Shown here one piece after another: positions 1-10,523 of a stretch of 64,000 nucleotides of DNA (positions are counted from its first letter, which is position 1; each line of letters opens with the position of its first letter). The position numbers and the translations under genes are program-made. This stretch comes from Babylonia areolata (lineage: Eukaryota; Mollusca; Gastropoda; Neogastropoda; Buccinidae). The stretch spans positions 18,198,701 to 18,262,700 of the forward strand of contig NC_134901.1 in assembly GCF_041734735.1 (NCBI RefSeq), read 5' to 3'. The notes under the pieces were generated by a model. The model made no database searches, had not been told where the DNA came from, and worked only from the letters and a program-made list of their open reading frames with translations.

Positions 1-107
1 GTGCATAAATGCAAGCTTTGCGGTGAAAGGGTTAAGTGTGTAATATCGGACGGGCATTCCTTTATTTTTCTTTCTTTTTTTAACGAAAAATGGAGGGAGG
101 TTTATAT

Positions 108-522
108 TTGTATTTGTATTTTATTTCGTTTTATCACAACAGATTTCTGTGTGAAATTCGGGCTGCTCTACCCAGGTAGAGCGCCTTGCTACACTACAGC
201 GCCAACTTTTGTTTTTCTTTCTTTTTTTTGTATTTTTTCCTGCGTGCAGTTTTATTTGTTTTTCCTATCGAAGTGGATTTTTCTACAGAATTTTGCCAGG
301 AACAACCCTTTTGTTGCCGTGGGTTCTTTTATATGCGCTAAGTGCATGCTGCACACGGACCTCGGTTTATCGTCACATCTGAATGACTAGCGTCCAGACC
401 ACCATTCAAGGTCTAGTGGATGGGGAGAAAATATCGGCGGCTGAGCCGTGATTCGAACCAGCGCGCTCAAATTCTCTTGCTTCCTTGGCGGACGCGTTAC
501 CTCTAGGCCATCACTCCACTGA
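108..522 (-). mobile_element. tRNA-headed SINE, family C, near full length
   Basis: On the minus strand the element starts with a tRNA-like head near 520: an A-box-like stretch around CCTAGAGGTAACGCGTCCGC and a B-box GGTTCGAATC near 450. A body rich in poly-T/A tracts follows, ending near 110. The same 400-bp sequence lies on the plus strand at about 26990-27425, and decayed copies lie at 38275-38690 and 42085-42460. The tRNA-like head is fused to an unrelated body, so this is a SINE and not a tRNA gene. Confidence 0.8.
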
Positions 523-584
523 GGAAGAAGTTGAGAGTAAGGGGTGTGTGACAGAAGGGAGATGGACTGCGTGGCTGAAATAAT

Positions 585-755
585 CCATAATTCTCCTACT
601 TGTGTTTTGTGGGGCCTGTCAAGGTGTGCACATGACTCTTGACACAATGTTAAGAGGCCAGTACGGGGAGACGAAGCGAGGGGCCCTCATAGGGAGACTG
701 CCATAATTCTCCTGCCTGTTTAGTGGGGCCTGTCAAGGGGAGCACATGGCAGGAG
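585..755. repeat. Imperfect tandem duplication, ~116-bp period, two copies
   Basis: Two similar blocks of about 55 bp, 585-638 and 701-753, share CCATAATTCTCCT and GTGGGGCCTGTCAAGG. They lie just downstream (on minus) of the orphan NIPSNAP-like exon at 772-880. No coding content was recognised. Confidence 0.6.
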
Positions 756-771
756 TGGGAACAACTCTTAC

Positions 772-880
772 CAGTGCCTATAGGCCCGTACAGCGTCAGG
801 AAAGCGACCGACCAGAACGCCCTTGTCTGAGGCTGGAGCAGAGTTGTCGCCCTTTGCTATCGTCTGCAGTTCATACACTG
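772..880 (-). pseudogene. Orphan NIPSNAP-family exon, frame-damaged paralogue of the 28653-28763 exon
   Basis: On minus, an acceptor-like TTCTAG is followed by CA GTG TAT GAA CTG CAG ACG, which reads (A)VYELQT. This is the same start and phase as the NIPSNAP exon at 28763, where the read is AVYELQTMKDG. Both exons end in a GPxxxT-type segment followed by a GT donor (GTAAGA here). The last third aligns as RF-TLYGP to RFRTMYGP only if the frame shifts once near 800. As it stands the exon is 109 nt rather than 111 and the phase no longer fits. No neighbouring NIPSNAP exon was found within 2 kb. It could be a relic of a tandem duplicate or the edge of a real paralogue lying outside the window. 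Confidence 0.6.
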
Positions 881-1108
881 CTAGAATCGGACACACGGAC
901 ACAAATAAGGTGAAATATATGATACAATAATAATACTGATAATGATACTACTACTACTGCTGCTACTACTACTACTACTGCTAATGAAAATAATAATAAT
1001 AACAGAAGAAGAAGAAGTAATATTGTTTTATATTGCGCTGAATCATCTGCGGAAACACACGCATGCATAACTCTGGCGCAAAAGAATGAAAGACAAAACG
1101 TATTTTTG

Positions 1109-1110
<2 letters not shown>

Positions 1111-1155
<45 letters not shown>
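1111..1155. repeat. (AC)n microsatellite
   Basis: Pure AC dinucleotides. Upstream (950-1015) is a patch of CTA/CTG trinucleotide repeats. Confidence 0.95.
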
Positions 1156-1158
<3 letters not shown>

Positions 1159-1475
1159 GAAAAAGGAGGAAGGGGTGGAGGAGCAATTTTGAAAAGCGGT
1201 AAGTTTTAGTTAATTAAGGCCGGACTGGAAAAGAAAGACAACTGAGCGCAAGGATTTGATATAAAACGAAGCAGGTGCAAGGTCCACTGACATAATTATG
1301 GGGCGATCGACTGTGGAGAATGTTGAAACTGGTGAACACAGAAACAGAGCGGGTCAGAGACTGATCGTGGAGAGCGAGATGGGGGGTGTAAGAGGTGAAG
1401 GGCAGTCACATATAGCTAGAAAAGGGGCAGATTTGTTTGTGCATTTATGACAAGAGAGTGAACATCTTGTGCTTT

Positions 1476-1478
<3 letters not shown>

Positions 1479-1522
<44 letters not shown>

Positions 1523-1660
1523 CAGGGACACAGTGGAGATGTTGCAAGAGAGAAGTGGTGATGATAATAACACCAAAGTCATCACCAACAGCTGCAGTAG
1601 ATCACACACACACACACACACACACACAACACACACACAACACACACACACACACACAAA
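1479..1660. repeat. (GT)n and (AC)n pair flanking an 80-bp spacer
   Basis: GT repeats at 1479-1521 and AC repeats at 1601-1660 are complementary and in opposite sense around a short unique spacer. The single strand could therefore fold into a long hairpin. The sequence from 1661 to 2150 is AT-rich and holds no feature that I recognise. Confidence 0.9.
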
Positions 1661-2149
1661 ATGAAACCATTATATTTTAAACACAGAATGCCACGCAGCA
1701 GGTTGTGTAATCAATTTGATTTGTGACATCATCAAAAGATCACTGCCTACTAACAAATTACACAATTTTGATGCGCGTAGCAAAGCATCACAGGCAACAG
1801 CTACATGCGATGCACAACTGCTAAGTGTGCTGCAGGTTAAAATCTGTTGAATTAAACAGACAAGTAAACAAACAAACAAAAGCATCAAGTGATTAATGAT
1901 GATGCTAACTGCTAAAAAAAATATATTAATGATAACAAAATTAATTAATGACTGGTGTTGCTTTCAGTATCTTCCTGATTAAAACCAAATTGATGGTGTG
2001 GCTTCCCATTTTGGCAAAAAATTAATCCCCAGTTTTTTGTTGTTTTTTTGTGTGTGTTTTGTTTGTTTGTTTGTTTGTTTTTTCGTTTTGCTTTGCTTAT
2101 TTCTGGTTGGTTGGTTGTTTTTGTTGTCCACAATCCCTAGCATACATAC

Positions 2150-2835
2150 ACTCCCTGACCATATCGTCATGACATCACTTTACTCTAAGCATACTGCCAT
2201 GACGTAATTTCACCTTATACATACGTTACTTTCCCCCACACCATAACGCCATGACGTCATTTTACCAAGACCATACTACCATGAGGTTATTTCCCCTCAG
2301 ACAGACACTACCATAACGTCACTTCATCCCATTTGGTACTACCGTGACCTCACTTCACAGAAACCATACTTCCATGACGCCACTTCATCCCATGTGGTAC
2401 TGCCGTGACCTCACTTCACAGAGACCATACTTCCATGACGTCACTTCATCCCATGTGGAAACTACCGTGACCTCACTTCACAGAGACCATACTTCCATGA
2501 CATCACTTCATCCCATGTGGAAACTACCGTGACCTCACTTCACAGAGACCATACTTTCATGACGTCACTTCATCCCATGTGGTACTGCCGTGACCTCACT
2601 TCACAGAGACCATACTTTCATGACGTCACTTCATCCCATGTGGAAACTACCGTGACCTCACTTCACAGAGACCATACTTTCATGACGTCACTTCATCCCA
2701 TGTGGTACTGCCGTGACCTCACTTCACAGAGACCATACTTCCATGACGTCACTTCATCCCATGTGGTACTACCGTGACCTCGCTTCACACAGACCATACT
2801 TTCATGACGTCACTGCAACCATGACGTCACTTCAA
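2150..2835. repeat. 61/62-bp minisatellite with a CRE palindrome in most units
   Basis: From about 2330 the units are nearly identical and 61-62 bp long, each with CATGACGTCACTTCATCCC, a GTGGTACTGCCGTGACCTC half and CACAGAGACCATAC. To the left (2150-2330) the units are older and diverged. The perfect 8-bp palindrome TGACGTCA occurs eight times between about 2250 and 2830. It is the consensus cAMP-response element bound by CREB/ATF bZIP factors in animals. Whether these sites act is unknown. Sequence from 2836 to 3284 holds an (ATCA)n patch, a C-run, a short (AT)n/(GTAT)n patch and nothing coding. Confidence 0.9.
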
Positions 2836-3284
2836 ATCAAATCAATCAATCAATCAAATCAAAAACACTTTTATCAATCCACATGGAAATTAACTTGTGC
2901 AATCACAGGCCCGTTTTAAACACCAACATAAAATGAACATGCGCAACATAAAAAGAGATTAAAAGTAGCCAAATAAGAATTCCCAATGGCTGACGATCGA
3001 CTACCACCCCCCCCCTCTGTGTGTTCTCCTTACATTATGAAAAAACAAAAACATCTGGGCCTGGATTTAATATCATATATATATATATGTATGTATGTAT
3101 GTATCAAAAAGTAATAATATACGATAACATATGAATAAAAATATGATGAAAAATACAATGCGTACAGTGCAATATAAAACAATACATTACAATCCTATTC
3201 AATACAACACGATACGATAATGATACGATGCTAAGCAATCCTCCAGCAGCTGAATGGTCTTGGAGAACTCAATCCAACCCAACA

Positions 3285-5573
3285 CCAGAACACAACACAA
3301 TACAACACAATACAACATATAGTTATGATACAACACAACACAACGCAGCACAGCACCATACAACACAACAACACAATTTCACGCAGCACAGCACAACACG
3401 ATATAACACAACACAGCTCATCACAATATAACGACACAGCACAAAACACGATACATCACAATTAACACAAAAGCACAGCACGACACGATACAACAGAACA
3501 CAACACAGCACAATTAGCACAACACAGCACATCACGATACAACACAACACAGCACATCATGATACAACACAACACAGCACAATTAACACAACACAGCACA
3601 GCACGACACGATACAACACAACACAACACAGCACAACATAATTAACACAACACAGCACAGCACGACACTATACAACACAACACAGCACAATTAACACAAC
3701 ACAGCACGGCAAGACACGATACAACACAACACAACACAGCACATTGCAATATAACACAACACAGCACAACACGATACAACACAACACAGCACATCACAAT
3801 TAACACAACACAGGTCAACACAATGGATCACAATGCAACACAACACATCACAAAAACACAACATAATATATCACAACACATCACAATATAACACAACACA
3901 GCACAACACAACGGATCATAATTAACACAACACAATACAACACAACACATCACAATATAACACAACACAACACAATGCATCACAATATAACACAACACAG
4001 TACAACACTACGGATCACAATTAACACAAAACAATACATCACAATATAACACAACACAGTACAACACAACACATCACAATATAACACAACACAACACAAC
4101 GCATCACAATATAACACAACAAGTCACAACACAACGGATCACAATTAACACAACACAATACAACACATCACAATATAACACAACACAGTACAACACAACA
4201 CAGTACAACACAACACAACAAGTCACAACACAACGGATCACAATTAACACAACACAATACAACACAACACATCACAATATAACAACACAGTACAACACAA
4301 CACATCACAATATAACACAACACAGTACAACACAACACATCACAATATAACACAACACTGTACAACACAACATATCACAATATAACACAACACAGTACAA
4401 CACAACACATCACAATGTAACACAACACAATACAGCACAACGGATCACAATATAACACAACACAGTACAACACAACGGATCACAATATAACACAACACAG
4501 TACAACACAACACAATGTAACACAACACAATACGGCACAACGGATCACAATATAACACAACACAGTACAACACAACAGATCACAATGTAACACAACACAG
4601 TACAACACAACACATCACAATATAACACAACACAGTACAACACAACAGATCACAATATAACACAACACTGTACAACACAACATATCACAATATAACACAA
4701 CACAGTACAACACAACACATCACAATGTAACACAACACAGTACAACACAACACATCACAATATAACACAAAACAGTACAACACGACGGATCACAATATAA
4801 CACAACACAGTACAACATAACACAACACATCACAATATAACACAACACAGTACAACACAACACACCACAATGTAACACAACACAATACAGAACAACGGAT
4901 CACAATATAACACAACACAGTACAATACAACACATCACAATATAACACAACACTGTACAACACAACGGATCACAATATAACACAACACAGTACAACACAA
5001 CACATCACAATATAACACAACACAGTACAACACAACGGATCACAATATAACACAACACACTACAACACAACACAATGTAACACAACACAATACGGCACAA
5101 CGGATCACAATATAACACAACACAGTACAACACAACACACCACAATGTAACACAACACAATACAGAACAACGGATCACAATATAACACAACACAGTACAA
5201 TACAACACATCACAATATAACACAACACAGTACAACACAACGGATCACAATATAACACAACACAGTACAACACAACACATCACAATGTAACACAACACAG
5301 TACAACACCACGGATCACAACACAACACAACACAATACAACACATCATAATAAATATGACACAACACAGTACAACACAACGGATCACAATATAACACAAT
5401 ACAACACATCACAATATAACACAACACAGTACAACACAACGGATCACAACACAACACAACACAGTACAACACAATACAACACGACACAGCACATCACAAT
5501 GAATATGACACAACACAGTGCAACACATTGCATCAGCACAGCACAGCACAGCACAGCACAGCACAGCAGCATC
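3285..5573. repeat. G-poor A/C-rich satellite, ~35-bp period
   Basis: A 2.3-kb array almost free of G on the plus strand. The typical unit is about 35 bp: CACAATATAACACAACACAG, then TACAACACAAC and a variable CACAT or CGGAT end. Units are ragged before 3840 and regular from about 3840 to 5320. The long minus-strand frames here read only Cys/Val/Leu/Tyr low complexity and are not genes. The array ends in (GCACA)n and abuts a SINE at 5574. Confidence 0.92.
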
Positions 5574-5692
5574 AGTATCAGTAGCTCAAGGAGGTGTCGC
5601 TGCGTTCGGTCAAATCCATATACGCTACACCACATCTGCCAAGCAGATGCCTGACCAGCAGCGTAATCCAACGCGCTTAGTCAGGCCTTGAG
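5574..5692 (-). mobile_element. SINE fragment, family E (tRNA-like head)
   Basis: Read on minus from 5692, the piece begins CTCAAGGCCTGACTAAGCGC and continues through a TGCTTGGCAGATG segment. It ends in (CTGAT/GCTG)n against the satellite. A sequence of this type recurs widely in gastropod genomes, which I recall rather than checked. Only the head is present. From 5693 to 6180 the sequence is AT-rich with short A-runs, (GATA)n at 6036-6060 and no gene. Confidence 0.55.
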
Positions 5693-6185
5693 AACAAAAC
5701 AAACAAAAATGAAATAAAAAACAGAATAAAATAAAACAACAACAATAAATAAATAAATAGAAAATAATAGATAAATATATATAAAAAAAATACTACTAAT
5801 AATAATAATATTTATAAGGCGCAAAATCTTGATGGAGTCAACTCTAAGCGTACAAACACATAAAAAAAAACAACCAACCAATCAGCAACCGTCAACAACA
5901 AAAGACTAAAATCAATTAGAGACACCAAACAAACAAACAAACAGATTATGAATAAACACCAAATAAAAAAATAAAAAAATCAGCCACGGGTGGGACGGTA
6001 TGTTGGGGAGTGTACGGGAGATAGGCCCGGGGTATAGATAGATAGATAGATAAATAGATGAATAGAATGGCCCAGATATTATGCAGACTGACAGAGAGAT
6101 ATAGATTGATAGACACACGGAATGCTAGACACATCGGTGATGAGAGAGAGAGTTGATAGACATATAGATATGTGTTGAGAGAGTG

Positions 6186-6280
6186 TGTGTGGGGTGGGGT
6201 GGGGGGAGGTTGGGGGGGTGTGGCAGTGCAGGGGGAGGGGGGGGAGGGGAGCTTGGTGGGGGTGGGGGCAGCAGAGTGAA
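6186..6280 (+). repeat. G-run cluster, possible G-quadruplex
   Basis: Many runs of four or more G within about 90 bases on plus, followed by (GACA)n at 6327-6374. From 6376 to 6850 there is a C-rich CTCCCC repeat (6645-6680) and no gene. Confidence 0.7.
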
Positions 6281-6864
6281 AGTGACAAATGGAAACAAGA
6301 GAGGAGAGCGAGAGATTGTAGAGAGCGACAGACAGACAGACAGACATACAGACAGAGACAGACAGACAGTCAAACAGTCAGACAAGACAGCCACGCACCA
6401 ATTTAATTATTGATCTTTAAATATTCAAGGGAGGAAATCCCAGGTCGAGGCCTAGAAAGTCTTGCACTCTCCCATAAACGATCAATATTCAAGTACTGTC
6501 AAACAGTGCACAAAACCCGGTCACGCAGAAAAGACGCATTGAAGCGAGGGGAAAAAACAAACAAACAAAACTCACAAAAACAAACCCAAAACGTTGCGCT
6601 GTCAAATGCCTCTGAGGGCGATCACTCATGCAACTGATTCATAACAACCCTCCTCCCCCTCCTCCCCCTCCTCCCCGCGCCAACCCTCCACCCCCACCCC
6701 AGCGCCTCCGTCACCCCCAAGAACCAGTGACAGGAAGTAAAACACAAATACACATTCTTCAATCACCGATATGTGTGACGGGACATTAAGCAAAAATTCC
6801 TCCTACAAATACACATCAGAACCCGCATAGTTGATAAGAAAAACATTGATCATGTTGGTGTGCA

Positions 6865-7222
6865 GAGAGATAGGGAGCGAGAGAGAGACAGAGGGAGGGA
6901 GAGGGAGATAGATAGGAAGGGACAGAGAGAGAGAGAGGGAGGGAGAGAGAGGGAGAGAGAGGGGGGAGGGAGAAAGAAGGAGAGAGAGATGGAAAGAGAG
7001 GGGGGGGAGGAGAGAGAGAGGGATGGAGGGAGAGGGGGAGATATAGAGAGGTAGGAGGGAGAGAGAGAGGGAGAGGAGGGAGAGAGAGAAGGGAAAGAGA
7101 GAGGGAGAGAGAGGGAGATAGAGAGAGAAGGAGGGAGGGGGAGAGAGAGGGAGAGAGAGAGAGGAGAGAGAGGGGGAACGAGAAAGAGGGAGGGAGAGAG
7201 AGGGAGAGAGAGAGAGGGAGGG

Positions 7223-7258
<36 letters not shown>

Positions 7259-7446
7259 GGAGGGAGAGAGAGAGAGAGGGATGGAGAGGGAGGGAGAGAT
7301 GGGGGAGAGAGAGAGAGTGGGAGAGAGAGAGAGAGAGGGAGGGAGATGGGGAGAGAGAGAGGGAGGGAGAGAGAGGGGGAGGGAGAGAGAGAGGGAGAAA
7401 GATGGGGAAAGAGAGGGAGAAGGGGATGGAGGGAGAGAGAGAGAGG

Positions 7447-7480
<34 letters not shown>
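6865..7480 (+). repeat. Polypurine (GA)n-rich tract of ~600 bp with an (AT)n island
   Basis: Almost pure purine on the plus strand, a mix of GAGA, GGGA and AGGG, broken once by (AT)n at about 7229-7256. Predicted frames here are Glu/Arg/Gly low complexity and not genes. The tract directly abuts the (CGAA)n tail of the LINE that starts at 7481. Confidence 0.93.
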
Positions 7481-7665
7481 ACGAACGAACGAACGAACGT
7501 TTTATTCAGATAAGGCCAGAGCCCATTACTGAAGGGGGAATCATTGATAAATAATAATTACAAAATGACATGACACAGTAAATAGACAATTCAAATCAAC
7601 CAAAAATTGTTAGCACAATATCAACCATATCACCCAAAATAGTCAACACAAATATTCAACAACAT

Positions 7666-8420
7666 TCACGAGATAACTGTACTTAGTCTCTTCAATCCTT
7701 CATATATATATATGGCCAAGTTATGCAGAGTACATTCCTGTCTTGAAGACATGAGTAAACTGAACCTAAAATTAGACGGATCTCTATAATATTTCGGTTG
7801 AATAAGTTTTTGTCTAAGGTCACACAAAGCAGGGCAACATAACAAAAAATGCAATTCATCTTCTTTACCCGAACTGCATAATCGGCATGTATACATGGGT
7901 TCATTTAGAATGCTATACCTAAAACTATGAGAAGCAATACTAGAAATACCAAATCTAAATTTTGTCAGTGTATATATCTGTTCAGTCCTAACTCAATGTA
8001 TGGCTCAATCACATGCGATGTTTTAAAAAGTCTAAACTGTGCGAATCTATCACTAGTTTGTATATGATCATGCCAATCTTGCCACCTGCAATCAATAATA
8101 CGTTGTCTGAAACACTTTAAGAAACCTGCAATATCTTCCACCCCTTGATTATCCCATACAAATGTAAAACCATATGTATTTAAACACTGACGAACACTCG
8201 TTGCCCAAGTCTTCTTACCATTATTATCCAAACTATATAACATTTTATATGCTTTAAATGGGTATCTGTTTTCATTCATTCTAGTCAACTTTAGCCAATA
8301 TTTAATACATTTGATATAAGAATTTAGATAAATAGGGTATCTCCCCAGTTCACCATAAACAAGATCATTTGGAGTTCGATTGTCTACATTAAGAAAACGT
8401 TTCAATGCAAACAAGTGCAC
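7666..8420 (-). pseudogene. LINE ORF2 C-terminal region
   Basis: Downstream of the reverse transcriptase. The readable segment at 8420-7965 contains NDLVYGELGRYPIYLNSY. A second segment, 7960-7666, holds the cysteine/histidine knuckle CRLC...HFLLCC and ends at a stop at 7666. The two segments are in different frames (shift near 7970). This region is typical of the LINE family and is probably involved in nucleic-acid binding; that is inference. Confidence 0.75.
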
Positions 8421-8431
8421 TTTTTCTGTTA

Positions 8432-10450
8432 CTATCCTATTTTCCAGTCCCCAGATTTCTGCTCCATACTGTAATATTGGCTGAACTTGCGAATCAAATA
8501 ATCTAACAAACTACAGTCTACTTTATACAAAATATGAAGAATCAAAATAACTACTTTTTTTGCTTTATTAGCAATGTCTTGACATGCAAAGTTGAAACTG
8601 AGTCTTGTTGAAAAATAAATCCCAAGGTATTTATATGCGTTTACGACAGTTATTCTTTCACTTCCATATGACCATCTTTCATTTCTTGCCAAATACCCTC
8701 CCTTACGAAAAACAACAATATTTGTTTTATCCATATTTACTTTTAGCTGTAAATTAGTTGCAGCAGTGTATAAACTGTTAAGTTGTCGCTGTAAACCAAC
8801 TGTTGTTATAGACAGCAAAATCATGTCGTCAGCAAAAAGTAAAACAAACAGTTCAATCAAATCGAAAGTAACACCATGTTGACCATTTTGCATAATTTCT
8901 AACGCTAGTTCATTAATAAAAAGTGAAAACAAGACAGGGCTACAGACATCCCCTTGCTTAACCCCACGAATACAATTCACACAATCTGATAATTTTGCCC
9001 CCGATCTCACTCTAGCTTTCACTTCATTATACATACTTTTCACACAAAGATACAGCTTACCACTGATTCCATTTTTCAACAAAACAGGCCATAAAAGTTT
9101 TCTAGAAATAGAATCGAAAGCCTTTTCAAAGTCAACAAAAGCAACATACAATTTTCTATTATTTGCAAACTGTTTTTGTATTGCGGCCATTAAAGTAAAT
9201 ATATGGTCAATAGTTGAATAGCCTTTTTTAAAACCAGCTTGATATTCTCCAATTATGTTATTTTGTGTTATCCATTCTTGTAGTCTATTGTTAATAATGG
9301 AACTGTATAACTTACTACTAATATCACTTAAGGAAATGCCTCTATAGTTGTTTACATTGTTAATATCACCTTTCTTAAACAATGGCATAATTATTGATTC
9401 TGTCCAATTGCTTGGATAGATTCCATTATCAAACAAATAATTAAACAGCTTCACCAGGAAACTAACAGTCGTCTCACCAGAATGTTTGAAAAATTCACCA
9501 ATCAGTCCATCAGGGCCAGCAGATTTACCATTTTTTAATCTTCTAATCGCTAATAAGACTTCTTCGTGAGATATAGGTCTATCTAGTGTATAATTATCCC
9601 CTACATTTTCTATATTCATGTTTTCAGTTACTTCCCCCTCGTCACCATCTTCATTTTCTAACACTTTTTTGAAATGTTCGAACCATTCTTGAATAGAAAT
9701 ATCATTTAAAGGTTGTACTTTCTTTTTTGAGATCTTTTGTACTGTGTCCCAAAATTCCTTTTGACTTTTAACAGAATCTATAAGTTTGTTTACTAATGAG
9801 TTATTATATTCTTTCTTTTTTCTCTTATTTAAATTTTTATACTCACGTCTAGCAATACAAAACAAAATGCGATCTTCTTTATCTAATGTTCTTCTACATA
9901 TCCTCAACAGTCTGCGTACCCGGCGTTTCTCCATTTTACATTCATGATCAAACCAATTTCTGTCTGCTGCTTTTTTATTTATAAATATACGTTTTTTCAT
10001 GTATTCTGCTTGTTCTTTAACATTCTGATTAAACTTGTCTAATGCTCTATTTATATCAACGTGAATAAGATCTTCTGCTGACTGCAACTTTTCTTGTATT
10101 TCCTGTGACTCCATAGAAAAAGAAAAATATTCTGCATATATATCATTCCAACAATATTTAATAATGGACTGATTCATATCACAATCAGAATTCATATCAC
10201 ATTGCCTTGTGGAGTGTTTCTCAATATATAATACAATGGGTAAGTGGTCAGATTCAATTCTTTCTAATACCTGTAATTTTACATTCTGAGATGACGAATC
10301 AAAAAGATTTACAGACGCTAAAAAATAATCATTCACACTTGTGCCTAAATCAGAAACGTATGTGAAACGACCTTCTAGGTCACCATTACATACGCCGTTG
10401 AGAATGGTCAGTCCAAATACAGTGCACATATTAAGTAATTTTTTTTCCAT
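8432..10450 (-). pseudogene. LINE ORF2: endonuclease C-terminus plus reverse transcriptase
   Basis: An open stretch of 672 codons. Residues about 25-80 are the end of an APE-type endonuclease, with ESDHLPIV carrying the catalytic SDH. The reverse transcriptase follows. Motifs seen are LKNGKSAGPDGL, AFVDFEKAFDS (first catalytic Asp), RGVKQGDVCSP, LLFADDM (FADD catalytic pair) and AYKYLGI. The true frame continues upstream across the A-run near 10445 and downstream in another frame after about 8500. Confidence 0.85.
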
Positions 10451-10514
10451 ATGAATTTAATACCTTGTCTTCAGAATGTCTGTTTATTACACTACTGGCC
10501 TTTTTATGACAAAC

Positions 10515-10523
10515 ATATAATTC
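10515..10523. repeat. Left target-site duplication of the nested RTE-like LINE
   Basis: ATATAATTC at 10515-10523 is repeated exactly at 12445-12453, on either side of the inserted element. Confidence 0.88.

Noticed and set aside
871-1152. Open frames reading Cys-Val or Thr-His repeats (also at 15212-15474, 23008-23372, 26390-26890, 48422-48821, 55764-56049 and others)
   Set aside because: They are translations of (AC)n/(GT)n microsatellites; composition alone explains them.
2150-5573. CRISPR-like array of regular repeats
   Set aside because: Units are adjacent without unique spacers, and the window is animal DNA.
3231-5671. Long minus-strand Cys/Val/Leu/Tyr frames
   Set aside because: Stop-free only because the 35-bp satellite lacks the needed bases; no domain and no constraint.
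6860-7532. Glu/Arg-rich frames over the GA tract
   Set aside because: Low-complexity product of polypurine DNA.
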